Below are positions 29,815 to 41,168 of a stretch of DNA of 64,000 nucleotides, one piece after another; within the stretch, counting starts at the first letter, position 1, and every line of letters begins with the position of its first letter. The translations under genes and the position numbers were made by a program. The DNA comes from Mesostigma viride (lineage: Eukaryota > Streptophyta > Mesostigmatophyceae > Mesostigmatales > Mesostigmataceae): positions 434,001 to 498,000 of the forward strand of contig RPFO01000167.1 in assembly GCA_009746045.1 (NCBI GenBank), in the 5' to 3' direction. Under the pieces are notes generated by a model. It did not search any database, was not told where the DNA came from, and saw nothing but the letters and a program-made list of their open reading frames with translations.

Positions 29815-30199
29815 TTCCAACAAGCTAAACTTCAAGCTTTATCTGTTAAGCGAACACAAATATACAAGGGCAAATCTATCGGCTATGCCAGGCACCGCCT
29901 GGGGCTTCCTTGCATTTGTGTCTGGTGTCCCACGTTGAAATCCTGAAATTGCACATCTGCTCAGTGCCTCTCCGGCTTGCTGCGTACCAGCATTCGGCAA
30001 ACTGCCCTTGTGACGAATGTCAGTGAAATTCAGGTCCGCCCAAAAGTTCCGTCAGCAAATTCAGCGGACTTGGCGCGTGAGTACAATTGAGATCCGCGGC
30101 GTCAGTACCGGGCCGCGGTATAGCAACCCGCACAAGGCTGCGGACGTCAGAATTACGCTAAAATCTGAATTGCGGACGTGATAGATCACGGACGCGACA
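29815..30199 (-). mobile_element. truncated TGTCGCG-family LTR-like fragment
   Basis: The reverse complement matches the first roughly 385 bp of the units at 46517 and 47942 almost base for base, starting with TGTCGCGTCCGTGATC at 30199. The other end is truncated near GCTTGTTGGA. It is a third copy of the same LTR-like family in this window. Confidence 0.8.
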
Positions 30200-31284
30200 C
30201 TTATATAAAGAGAAAATAAGCTGACTTTTCATCCAGCCAACCTGTGGCTAGCTGCTCTGGTTAGCATGACAAAGGCTATCATTTACTCAGTGGGAAAGGT
30301 GAAGAGACCATTGGAACAACCTACCTGACGCATGTGCCACCAAAGCATTGTGTCCCGCAAACGCACACTGCCTCCTTTCTAACAAGCACGAGCCACTTTC
30401 TTTAGGAGACAGGTGCCAGCTCGTCAGTGTCTGGGGAAAATGATGCCGCTGCTTAGGAAGACCGCGTGAATTTCCTCGAACACAACTGTCTATTAAGCAA
30501 AAGAAATTTCAGCGAAGCATGGAAATAAAAGCATTACACCTTCCCGACAGGTTGCGGGCCACGCGCTGCAGAAAGCCAGCCACGTCACAGACGAACTTGC
30601 TAAAAGACATCCAGGAATCCAGCAATGCAGCGCCAGGACCCGCAAGTTCATGGCTGCATCTGGCCGGAAAGAAGGCAAAAAGCTTACGCTCAACGAGCTA
30701 AGAAAGCAGGAAAACGCTAGATTAAGACGTTTAATACAAGAACGTACCATAACGGGCATCTATTCGTGCCCAGGCGCACAAGAAAGGCCACCCTTTCATG
30801 GAGAGGTTGGGCGCGCATCGCGCAGGCCTAATGTTATCTTTAATACCGCAAAATGATGGGAAAGGTAAAGATAACAGCGGGAATTTTTACGGCTTTAGAA
30901 ACGTCATTAAACTAGCTTTCCTTACAACCATCAAAACTGGCAACAATCGACAATCACACCGGCAGGCATCCATTATACTTTATTCATCCCGACAGAAATT
31001 CAGGCCGGACCCCCCCTGCTGATGGCAAAGAAAAAAAGCCCGCGACATTATAGATCGCAACCATCCCACCATAAATTAGAATCAGTAACTAATTTTCTCC
31101 AACAATCGAGCATTTTTTCTGCTTTCCGCGGGCCAGATTTGTCACGTTTCGTCTAAAAGCAGTCGCCATGGCCACTTCCGCATGGGGTGCGCGCACCGTG
31201 CACCCACTTTTCACGGTACGGAGGGTACCGCGGAATTTTTTTGGCACGGAAAATATTCGCCGCGCCGAGTCCCCTTAAATGATA
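30200..31284. other. no recognisable feature
   Basis: ORFs are under 90 codons and unconvincing. There is no tandem repeat and no palindrome. Confidence 0.4.
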
Positions 31285-31474
31285 TCACCGTGAAGTCTAA
31301 ATATCCTCTACCTCGTATTGATGATATATTTAATAAGGTTAAAGGTTCTACATGATGTTTCACCGTGTTGGATTGTGCAGATGGCTTTTGGCAGTTGCGA
31401 ATAGCACCTGAGGATTGTCATAAAACTGCTTTTGCTACCCCTTTTGGTCACTACCAGTTTAGAGTAGCTGCTAT
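31285..31474 (+). pseudogene. Ty3/gypsy reverse transcriptase, 5' fragment
   Basis: Encodes VKSKYPLPRIDDIFNKVKG, a stop, then CFTVLDCADGFWQLRIAPED and TAFATPFGHYQFRVA: the fingers and motif A region of a Ty3/gypsy RT, where VLD carries the first catalytic Asp. It ends at the 13-bp duplication GAGTAGCTGCTAT, and the protein resumes at 37376 with AMGLCNSPASFQ. The internal stop shows it is dead. Confidence 0.85.
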
Positions 31475-31679
31475 TAATTAATTAATTAATAGACACGTGA
31501 CTGCGTCACGTGAGCATAAGTCCTCAGTGGGAGGGGAACATGGGATGGAATGGATGGTATAAGCTATCTAGGTCCTAGTTACAGGGGTGTGGGCACCGCG
31601 GCCCGAATCGCTGTGAATGCCATACTTGGTCACACGCGGAGCCCCCACAGGCTTGGGGGTGGACGGGTGGTCTCCTTCA

Positions 31680-33819
31680 CCGTGTTGGTCTGTACGGCAG
31701 TACGGGGTACTCGGTAAAACCCTTGCGTACTGTAAAAATACAGGTATTTTTGCGAGGGGTCAAAAATACGCAAAAAAATGTGCAGTACGGCATACGGGGT
31801 ATTTTTGAAATTGTGGTTAAAAAGTACGGGGTATTATTGAGGCCAAGGCTTAAAGTACGGGGTATTCTAAGGATGTGTGGCCCTGCAGCCAACACTACAT
31901 TTCGCCACCGCGGAAACCCAATTTATGCGAGAATGTGGTTCCGTCAATACGGCGGGGGTTACAAATTCAATTTCGAAGTTCGGCACCGTCGGATACCAGT
32001 AAAGCAACACTTGTTATCTAGAATCGCGCCATTTGGCATCAAATGGCCAGTTCTGAAAATTCGATGAAATCTCTAGTCCTTGGTCGAATATTTCCCTCCG
32101 ATTCCGATGACGAAATTTGAGTACGAATTTCTTAGTACAGTCCACCGTTTTGTTCAGGTTAGTATATTCCCGCGCCGCTTGCTGACCTGACGGAGGCCGA
32201 ATTCGTACTGAACACTAGCGCAATTGCGCTCGATACTAAAAATTGCTACTTCCGAGATGTCTGACGGAATTCCTACTAGGTCCATGCTTTGGTACTGGAC
32301 GGATGCTGAAATTCACTGTGGCTCGGTCCGAACGAGGAAAATTGTCAGAAATCTACTCTCGATACGAACGTAACGAAATTTCCAAGTATCTGACGCTCGG
32401 AGACCTGCCACCGTTTTCCCCTACTTGACCGAACCACATTCCCCGCTAAAAAAGGTGTCCTAGGCGGCGAAATGTAGTGAACAAATGTTACTATGTACTA
32501 TGCTCTCTGCTATTCATTAATGAGCATAATGGCGGTGACTTGCCACCTGCCACACTTAGATCGATATTGCAATACATCCTTCAAGTACTTTTGTATATTG
32601 TGGACATGCAAACTATTGACCATCTAACACCGATCTCTTTTATTACAATGCGTCATTGACAACATAATACATTATTGAATGGTATAATGCACCCAGAGCT
32701 CTGGCAGCCTCGATGCCGAGGATGTCATAGCACTATAGATGGCAGCTTCGCTGCACAATGACAACAAGTGCATGCCACGAATCCCTAAAAAATAAAATAA
32801 TTGGCAATGAACCCAGAATTGACCTTCACTGCTGCGGCAGGTCCATACTTTGCCACTGCCGCGATCATGTTCTTGTATGAGGCGCTGGCGGCGACGTGAA
32901 ACGGAATGCCATTCTCGTAAAAGAAAGAGGCCTGGGCAAGGCGGACTTCCTGGAGCTGCGCATTGGAAAAGCACTGTGGAATCGTCTTCTGCACTGCCTT
33001 GCCAGAGCCACAAGGGCCAGCACCCGGGGCAGCGGCAGGCAGAAGGGCCTTGGCAACGCGGGCACCGAGCACTGCCTTTCGCTCCTTCTTTTCCAACCGG
33101 GCTGCCTCAGCCGCCTGAAGCCTCCCGATCAGGCGTTCTACATTCCTAGACTGCTGGCAAAATGTGGCTCCCTTGTTGGGGATGTGGCCGAGATGGCCGA
33201 CAGCGCGATCCTTGCTAAAGTTGCCAGGCCTGCCGAACTTGTAATCGCACAGCTTGCACGCCTGGCCACCTCTGGCCGACTACCACGTCTTCCCCACTCA
33301 CGGTCTTTTCCACCTCGTCAATCAGGTGGAGGTATTGATACTCCTCTCCCCTTATGACGACTGGAACTCTAGGCATGGTCGCCTCTTTTAGGATTGCCTA
33401 GCGCACAATACATGAACCGGCGCACCCGGCACCCTCTATTTGCTTTAACTGCGTCTTCACTCATCTGCGTCTTTCTGGAAGTGCACCCGTCCCTAAACCT
33501 TATGATTCTGCCATGCATATGCTGTCTGTCCCCTTACAGCTTTTCTCCCGCGCAATAAAAAATCCTGTCAAAAAATGTAGAAAGGCACACCGTCACGCGT
33601 GTACTAGCAAGTAGCTATGCACTCGCTGCAATTTCAGCAATTTCAGTACCACTGACAGGTCTGGGCCTCTCCCTACCGCGTGACACGTCCGCGACCTCCA
33701 AAATCGGCCAAGTCCAAAGTGAAAAACAGTGAAAATCGTACGGCGTACGCGGTCGAAAGCGTCAGTACCGTGGAATACGGCGTATTTTCATACCCGAGGT
33801 GCCGTACGAACCAACACGG
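31680..33819 (-). mobile_element. hAT-type DNA transposon, non-autonomous, 2140 bp
   Basis: Flanked by the 8-bp target duplication CTCCTTCA (31672-31679 and 33820-33827), verified against the uninterrupted LINE copy near 38570. Terminal inverted repeats begin CCGTGTTGG followed by TCTGTACGGCA or TTCGTACGGCA. Subterminal GTACGGGGTA motifs recur near the left end. The strand given is that of the internal transposase fragment. Confidence 0.85.
32785..33375 (-). pseudogene. hAT transposase N-terminal fragment
   Basis: The minus strand encodes ACKLCDYKFGRPGNFSKDR with downstream His residues, a BED-like zinc finger. An Ala/Lys-rich linker follows, then QASFFYENGIPFHVAASASYKNMIAAVAKYGP, which matches the start of the DUF659-type domain of hAT transposases. 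It stops shortly after, so the catalytic RNase H-like core and dimerisation region are missing. A frameshift separates the extreme N-terminus. The element would need an autonomous partner to move. Confidence 0.7.
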
Positions 33820-33827
33820 CTCCTTCA

Positions 33828-35294
33828 TCACTACTTGCCATCTATCCTTGCGCACCATCTGCCTCCATATTACAGACAAACCAGGAGGCTGCCCGGGTGT
33901 GAGCCCGTCACGTCTAGTGTAGCACATGTCCATGCCGAGTCTATCACGAAAAGTCCACGGGTGGCGGCCCTGCCGCGCGCGGCCGGGGGCACGCCAGGTG
34001 AGGACATATCGCCCAGGCTGGGCGGGCTTGGTGCCAGCTAGTCTATCTGATGTATCTACCTGATCTGTGCGGGCCAGGTGCCCGGCTAGGCCCAGGTGCC
34101 TGTGCCTAATAATGTGGGAAACATAGGGCAAATCAGCGTACAAATCCTCATTACTAATGTGCAAACCAAGGGGGATGTTAAGGGCCTTGCGCAGCATCTT
34201 GGTGACGGCGCCGTCGAGTCGTTGCTCCAGCTCCTGCGTCAGTGTCCAGGTCTCGGCGCCGTAGGTCAGGATCGTCAGAATGACGACCTTGAAGAGGTCA
34301 CGCTTGACGATCCGGGGTAGGGCGGGGTTGCTCCACCAGCGGCGGTGGTCATGGAGGTGCGCCCACGCCATGCCGATCCGTGTCGTCATGTCGTCCTCGC
34401 AGTTGGGAAGCCAACTGCCGAGCAGCTTGAAGCGGCCTGAAGGAGGGTAGTTGACCTCGGCATCGTCTAAGAGGCGGAGTGTGGGTGGGGGCCCTGCCAT
34501 GCCGAGGGCCAGGGCCTCCGTTTTGGGGCTGATTTCTAGACCAACCGCCCGAGCCTAGTCGAGCGCCAGGCAGTCCAGCCAAAGTTGGGCAGACTCTGGC
34601 TTCTCGATTAGCGTGATGTCGTCGGCATAAATGAGGTCAGCTAGTAAATTCTGCTGGTTAGTCGGCCCCCCTTCCCCAAGCTCGTTCGTGATCGCTAGGC
34701 CAGGGGCACGGCCTGCAATGCTAGCAAAGCGAGCACGTGCCTGGCGCATAACATAATCCACTACAATAATAAACAGGTACGGCGACAGGACGCAACCCTG
34801 CCAGACGCCGGTCTGCAGTGGGCATGGCGGGGTAATGCCGTGTTGAGTGCGCACCGAAGTGGTCGACCCCTCATACAGCGTGCGGATGACGGTAATCAGG
34901 GGAGTGGGGACGCGAGCGCGAGCAAGTACAGCCCATAGAGCGTCCCAGAGGACAGAATCAAAAGCCTTGATGAAGTCGACGAAGATCAGGATGGCGGGAA
35001 ACTCACCTGAGGTTGCAGGAGAGCGATTTCCTCGAAGAGGCGACGCGCGACGAAGATGGCCATGACGGTGTTGCGCCCAGGACGGAAGCCCATTTGACTT
35101 TCCCCAAGGTGACAGTCGAGAGCAGAACGAAGGCGGTTGAGGATCATGCGCATGAACAACTTGAGTGCGGCGCTCTGGATGCAGACTCCTCTGTAGTTGG
35201 CGGGGTCGTCAGGGGAACCTTTGTTTTTGTACAGCATAATACGGTAGCTGTGCTGCCACTCAGGAATCGGCGGCGCGTCGGCAAGCAGGATCCG
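33828..35294 (-). pseudogene. LINE reverse transcriptase (3' half of pol)
   Basis: Minus-strand frames in order: PEWQHSYRIMLYKNKGSPDDPANYRGVCI and QMGFRPGRNT (fingers); FVDFIKAFDSV (motif A, catalytic Asp); GVWQGCVLSPYLF (motif B); LIYADDITLI (motif C, YADD); then thumb and C-terminal sequence with GLAGHLARTDQ and GRPRQGRHPWTFRDRLGMD-like residues. Frames change near 34985 and 34555, so it is inactive. The C-terminal ORF (about 33830-34500) is long and cleanly open, suggesting moderate age. It encodes the enzyme for target-primed reverse transcription of the LINE. Confidence 0.85.
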
Positions 35295-36425
35295 TGTCGC
35301 GTTTACGTGCCATTATATCCTAGCCTATCACTTGGAAGGCATATCCATAGCAATAGAGTACTCTTGTGTGTGATCCACTATATTCAAAATCCAGTGTGAG
35401 ATGCAGGTCACGGACATACTTGGCCGCCGACCTCATGACAGGCAATTCCGTAGCCAGCCAGGTGTAGAATAAAACCATGATGCTTTATATATTTGGAAAG
35501 CAACCAAACCATTCACATTTAATTTCAAAAGACATCGACAAGAATACAAGCGTTGTCTAGTCGTATAATGTCATACTTGTGCGTCACTGTCCAAATAAGG
35601 CTAAGCGGTTCTTGATAACCTAGCAGGCCTCGGGTGACGCCACACTGCTCCGCTTGGCTTACGGCTGGCAGTGTCCTTTAGCGCCCCCTATCCTGTCTAC
35701 CTATCCCGCTTACCCCAGCTATGGCTCACTGGCCAACGACGACCGGGTTCCTTCCCGAGTCTCGCCCACAATACACACATCATCTTGACGAAACCAAACA
35801 GTTATCACTTCCGTCAACCAATCTCATGACAATTACTCATTGCAACCACTCTCGGGGGCTGCTCCGGATTGTTCCACTATTAAACCCCTTGACGACAACA
35901 CCAAGTTGTGAGGGAGAGTAACGAGCGAACAACGACCACCATGGCCGCTGCCGTGCTCCTAAATACCTCCAAAAATCCCGGCATCCATGCGCTGTCGCAT
36001 TTGCCAGCAAGCCGCCTGACGTGCAGTTAGACTGCCAGCAAAATGCTTAGCAAGTCTGTTCGACAGCCACGTGCGAGCCAGCACACCGCACACTACGATC
36101 TGCGTATCTAACTTTGTCCGATGGACTGAACATCATTCCGTCTGGACAATACAAAAGATTCGTAACTGCCAAATGTCACGCACCGGAATATTGCGCAAGC
36201 CACCAAGGCTTTGCGCCCCAAAGTCTTGTGCCTGAACCTAAGTCAGGTCACCTAAGACTGTCACTCTAGAAATTCAGGCCTTTCCGGCGCGGCGCTCCAC
36301 ACCGGCCCAAGGAACAAAGCCTGCGGCCTACTGAATCGGAACCAACCAAACGTCGGTAACGATTCCGATTACGGCAACCGCGTAACTTCTTGAGTGCACG
36401 GACGTAAATGATCACGGACGTGACA
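35295..36425 (-). mobile_element. solo LTR-like element, 1131 bp
   Basis: Inserted in the LINE between two copies of the 4-bp TCCG (35291-35294, 36426-36429). Read on the minus strand it starts TGTCACGTCCGTGATC and ends GGCACGTAAACGCGACA, with short inverted ends. Its middle (CATGGTGGTCGTTGTTCG and CTCTCCCTCACAAC) is diverged from but collinear with the units at 46517 and 47942. No internal region remains. Confidence 0.8.
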
Positions 36426-36429
36426 TCCG

Positions 36430-37375
36430 GCCGGTTGCAGACGTCAAGCAGGAACCCCGTGAGCGCCGTCAGTTTAATCACCGGGGCTGGGAGCTGGTCA
36501 GGTCCAACGGCGGCGTAGAAGCGGAGTTGCTTGGTGGCGGTGCTCAGCTCGAGCTCGGTGAACGGCGGGAGCTCGTTGGGGTCGGCCAGGGGTTCCGTCA
36601 GTCAGGGGCTCAGGGCTGGGTACGTGTAGTCCTGCATGCTCAGCGGCGGGCGGCGTGGGCGGCGCAGGGACCTCCGCAGGCGCTACTGCCAGGCGTGCGG
36701 CCGCCAGAGGGCCAAGCGGCGGAGGCGGCGGGGGGGCGCCGAGCAGCCGGGACTGGGAGGAATACCACTGGTCTAGCTGCTGCTGCGGTGAGCCAGCGAG
36801 CGTCCGCGGCGCCGGCTGCGCGCCGCCGGCGGGCCGTTGGGCGTGACGCAGGCGGGTCCAGGCGTACTTGCCGGGCTGGTCCTTGAGGTCACTGGGCGAA
36901 GTACTCGCGGACATGAAGGTCCTCCTGCTCCTTGGTCGCCTGCCGGATGGCCGAGTGGTAATCGGCTTTGAGGCGGGCGTAGCGGGCGGGGTCGTTGTTG
37001 TCGCGCAGGGCTTGCCGGGCCTGGATGACGGCGGGGAGCCGGTGCAGGCTGGTGAAGCGGGGCGGGCGGCGGGGGGACGGCAGGGCCCCGGCCGCGGGCA
37101 GCTTGTCAGCGAGGTGCCGAAGGGCTGATGCCGGGCCGGCAGCGAACAGCTGGGCGTGGTTGGCCGGGATGTCCAGCGCGTCGACGAACGCCTCTGCCGC
37201 GCGCTTGTGGGCGCGTTTTTCAGGGAAGTCCTCCAGAGCGTCCTCAGATTTCTCAAGCAACTGAAGTGTGCGCAAATCAGGTGGTGCCACGTGCTTACGA
37301 AAGGGCGAGGGGAATCGCAGGCGGATGCGGGCGGTGACGATGCGATGATCGGAGCGCACCAGGGGGATCACATGC
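36430..37375 (-). pseudogene. LINE endonuclease end and linker
   Basis: The minus strand begins PLVRSDHRIVTARIRLRF, the closing SDH motif of an AP-type (EEP) endonuclease domain. A linker with IRQATKEQEDLHVREYFAQ follows, then in another frame PNELPPFTELELSTATKQLRF and AVGPDQLPAPVIK, the usual lead-in to the RT. Several frameshifts are present. The sequence is very GC-rich. Confidence 0.75.
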
Positions 37376-38470
37376 GAGTAGCTGCTATGGGACTATGTAA
37401 TTCCCCTGCTTCCTTTCAGATGCTGATGAATGAAGTTCTTAGGCCTGTTATGGGCTATTCTCACCTTCCCCAGGTGTCCTCTGATTTAAAAGATCCTTCC
37501 TTCTCCTCTGTTTCTTCAGCTGAGCACGATCGTTCCTGTGCCCAGGCTTACTTAGATGATATCCTTATTTACTCTCCAGATTTTGAAACACACCTCCGTG
37601 ATTTAAAGAAGGTTTTAGAGATAATGGCTGAAAATTCTTTGTGGGCTCGCCGTGCTAAAGTGCGCTCTGGTAGGAGTGTACCCTTTTTAGGCCATGTGTT
37701 ATCAGATGCCGGTGTCGCTACTGACCCGGATAAAACCAAGTCGATTCAGGATTGGCCTACCCATACTGATGTTCAGTAAGAGTGTACGTAGTTTCCTAGG
37801 TATTGCCTCATATTATAGGCGCTTTATTCCTCGTTTCGCCACTATAGCGGCACCCATAGATCACCTATTAAAGAAAGATATTCCTTTCCTTTGGAGTGAT
37901 GAGTGTCAGTCTGACTTTGCTTGTTTAAAATCCCTCCTCCTCACTCCTCCTGTTCTCATCCTTCCAGATACCACAAAACCCTTCGTGGTAGCCACAGATG
38001 TTAGTAAGGTAGCCATAGGTGGTGTTCTCCTTCAGGATCAGGGTCAGGGTTTGCAACCGATACATAGAGTACATTTCTAGGACTATGCTCCCTGCGGAGC
38101 GCAACTACCCTGTCCACCAGCAAGAATTGTTAGCTGTGGTGTATTGTTGTCACGCATGGCAGCATTTCCTTAAAGGTGCTCAGTTCGACGTCTGCCTTAA
38201 CGAGCCTTGTGAGTTAGATCCTTATAGGTTAGTTATAATTTAATTAATTAACAGACGGACCACCGTCCCCTCGATCACCCACCTCCTTTCCCAACCTAAT
38301 CTTACCCCTCGTCAAGCGCGCTGGATGGAGTTCTTAGCACAATTTTCCCCTTTTAAACTTCAGTATGTTGAAGGTGTAGATAATATTGTGCCTGATGCCC
38401 TCTCCCGCCGTGCGGATTACTCCTTTTTCGAGGACTTGGATGTTCTCAATACTACCCTAGTGCCTACCAC
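37376..38470 (+). pseudogene. Ty3/gypsy RT-RNase H fragment
   Basis: Continues the fragment ending at 31474: AMGLCNSPASFQMLMNEVL, AYLDDILIYSPDFETHLRDL (YLDD catalytic motif), then FLGIASYYRRFIPRFA and FVVATDVSKVAIGGVLLQDQ (RNase H), HQQELLAVVYCCHAW, and VPDALSRRADY. Frames break near 37770 and 38060, and a 15-bp AT insert lies at about 38237-38251. It is about 90% alike by eye to the minus-strand chromovirus at 62-64 kb. The end is cut by a second LINE fragment. Confidence 0.85.
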
Positions 38471-38471
38471 T

Positions 38472-39058
38472 CTATCTAGGTCCTAGTTACAGGGGTGTGG
38501 GCACCGCGGCCCGAATCGCTATGAATGCCATCCATACTTGATCACACGCGGAGCCCCCACAGGCTTGGGGGTGGTCTCCTTCATCACTACTTGCCATCTA
38601 TCCTTGCGCACCATCTGCCTCCATATTACAGACAAACCAGGAGGCTGCCCGGGTGTGAGCCCGTCACGTCTAGTGTAGCACATGTCCATGCCGAGTCTAT
38701 CACGAAAAGTCCACGGGTGGCGGCCCTGCCGCGCACGGCCCGCGGGGGCACGCCAGGTGAGGACATATCGCCCAGGCTGGGCGGGCTTGGTGCCAGCTAG
38801 TCTATCTGATGTATCTACCTGATCTGTGCGGGCCAGGTGCCCGGCTAGGCCCAGGCGCCTGTGCCTAATAATGTGGGAAACATAGGACAAATCAGCGTAC
38901 AAATCCTCATTACTAATGTGCAAACCAAAGGGGATGTTAAGGGCCTTGCGCAGCATCTTGGTGACGGCGCCGTCGAGTCGTTGCTCCAGCTCCTGCGTCA
39001 GTGTCCAGGTCTCGGCGCCGTAGGTCAGGATCGTCAGAATGACGACCTTGAAGAGGTC
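38472..39058 (-). mobile_element. LINE 3' fragment, second copy
   Basis: Nearly identical to the 3' end of the LINE at 31475-37375, but without the hAT insertion, giving the empty-site sequence GGTCTCCTTCATCACTACTT. It encodes the C-terminal GLHISNEDLYADLSYVSHI to VRKDRWQVVMKE. It stops abruptly at 39058 within the same codon region as other RT sequence, so it is strongly 5'-truncated. Confidence 0.85.
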
Positions 39059-39318
39059 GAAGCATAATATCCTTCAAACAATCTGCACGCCCACACCTCG
39101 CGTGTGAGTGGCCCAGCCAACATTGCTTCTAATCTTTCCTTAATTCTAGGAGAAATCCCTTTGTAGGGCTGCCAGCGATTTCGCATTCATTCCAGCGATC
39201 TGGCCCCGCACCGCAAATTGCCCTTTTCCGTTTTCTGTCCAGCCCTCATAACGTTGACCCGCTATTCTACACCACAAAGACACCTGGCCTGTCAATAGCC
39301 CCGGCGCTGTTGAAGTCC
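39059..39318. other. no recognisable feature
   Basis: Spacer of mixed composition. Confidence 0.4.
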
Positions 39319-39456
39319 AGCAGTCCAGCTCCAGCTCCAGCTCCAGCTCCAGCTCCAGCTCCAGCTCCAGCTCCAGCTCCAGCTCCAGCTCCAGCTCCAG
39401 CTCCAGCTCCAGCTCCAGCTCCAGCTCCAGCTCCAGCTCCAGCTCCAGCTCCAGCT
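39319..39456. repeat. CCAGCT hexanucleotide microsatellite
   Basis: About 23 uninterrupted copies of CCAGCT. The complementary WS-repeat ORF is an artefact. Confidence 0.97.
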
Positions 39457-39667
39457 GTCCACTAACTCGCGTATGATCCTCTCAACGCTGCGCACTTGTG
39501 CTGCCGTCCGCTCAACGCTCAGTGCTGCGTGCCCGACTGTGCTTGGCCCGGCGCGCCTGCCCCTGCCCCTATGCTGCAAGTGCTAGTGTCCCCCCTCCCG
39601 GGCACTAGCCCTTGTCGAAAATGCGCAGAAAACAAATTCCTTGCGCACGTCACCGGTCTGCGCATAG

Positions 39668-40617
39668 TTTCAATGCACACTTGGATACACATTTCCATCA
39701 CCATTCATCTTCATCATCCTGAACGACTCGAACACGCGGACAAGATAACGGCAGGCTCGAGCTACCATGGTCCGGATTCTCCCGATTTCTGGCCTGCGCT
39801 GGTTGTCTCCTTGATAGTGGGCGCCCGGATGACATAGCTCGCGTCCGTGACAGGCGTGCCTCTATCAAGATATATTTTAGGAGGCGAGTTTCTATTGGCG
39901 TTAGTTTGTAGTATTGTACGACAACATGTCAAGGGTGACGGAAAGTACTGAAGTCGCCGTAGTGTCGCAGAGACGTTTCTAGAAGGCGAAATTAAATATG
40001 AGGGTGTACCCTGGGTGTACCTGCAGCGATATCGGTGATTTGAATGGTAGTGCATTGGTGGTACTGCACGACGGTATTGGACGGAGTTCCCGGTCTGGCA
40101 AGCGGATTTTGCATCTCACGTTCAGAAAAGGGCTCGGGTACACGTCGCGGCACGACGTTGTAAAAAGGCTCGCAGAAAAGAATCCTAGGCGACTATTTGG
40201 CGCCGCGTCGGCCTTGACGTTGCTTGCTCCGTTGGATCTGCATCTAGGGCGTTCGTGGGTTATTTCAAAACCCGGTCAATGAGATTTTACGGAAAAGTCA
40301 GGGATATAAATGATCCTTTTTTGACACATCGGTGAAAATGTAGAAGTCGGAATGAAGTAATAAACGTCCTCTTGAGAACATGAGGATTCGAGAACTTGAT
40401 AATTTGAGAACTGGACTCGAGACACCGGTATGAAACTGGCTCCCGAATCCATCTCACCATATCCAGCCATAATTTCAATGACCAAAACTACACATTTCAA
40501 ACTCCATTCATATTTCTCATCCTGAACTACTCTAACGAAAAAGATGTCAGCATGCAGGCTCGAGCTACCATGGTACTGATACTCCCGTTCTCTGGCCTGC
40601 ACTAGTTGTCTCCTTAG
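39668..40617. repeat. pair of diverged direct repeats
   Basis: 39668-39835 and 40468-40617 share CAGGCTCGAGCTACCATGGT, CTCCCG-x-TTTCTGGCCTGC and GTTGTCTCCTT. The roughly 800 bp unit may be an old transposon end; no protein is recognised between the copies. Confidence 0.6.
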
Positions 40618-41168
40618 CTCCTCTTTCCAACTCCAAATTTCAATTCAATTTGGAGCCATGTTTTCACTGGTCCCCTGCAACAGGAGCGCATGCACAGACA
40701 CCCTTTCCTGCTGAGAGGAAGTGTTGTCACAATTTCTCACTCAAACCATGGTTGCTTGCAAATGTCCATCACCCTTGAAACATGTTTCTTAATAAATTAA
40801 AGAGTTATTCCATAGTCACGAGCAGCCTGCAAAATAAGACGAATTCAGGGTTATATAAACCTCAGTTTACAGCCCAGATCGCCCAAAAAATACAAAACTG
40901 TACATGTGTTCAGCACTGCTCGTAAAAAAGCACTAAGTTGTGGGTGTTACGCCCCACCTACAGTATAGCAAGCTGCCAGACTACGCAAATATACAAGTCG
41001 CAATGTGTGTTTCACTAAGCAGCGGCCATCCCTAACCACTGCCAGCAAAAGGGTTTCCTCCTATCCTCTTCTATCCACAATACAGGACAAGCTTTCCTTC
41101 CCAGGCCACTGGGAGAGCTACCAGTATTTCCGCCATCGCCTTGGAAGTCAAGCAGGGCCACCTAGGAT
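40618..41168. other. 3' flank of the LCIB-like gene
   Basis: AT-rich spacer. TTAATAAATTAAAG near 40791 is present but lies almost 380 bp past the stop. No ORF supported. Confidence 0.4.

Larger units (their letters stand above)
31475..37375 (-). mobile_element. 5'-truncated LINE with nested hAT and solo LTR
   Basis: Bounded by the 13-bp direct repeat GAGTAGCTGCTAT (31462-31474 and 37376-37388). The 3' end (left, minus strand) has a (TTAA)n tail at about 31475-31490, typical of LINEs ending in short simple repeats. Without the hAT (31680-33819) and LTR (35295-36425) it is about 2.6 kb. It begins inside the endonuclease domain, so it was 5'-truncated on insertion. A second copy of its 3' end lies at 38472-39058. 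Confidence 0.85.

Noticed and set aside
30493-31022. Small ORFs in the 30.2-31.2 kb spacer
   Set aside because: All under 90 codons, mixed strands, no motifs or flanking signals.
39292-39579. Trp-Ser repeat ORF
   Set aside because: Entirely due to the CCAGCT microsatellite.
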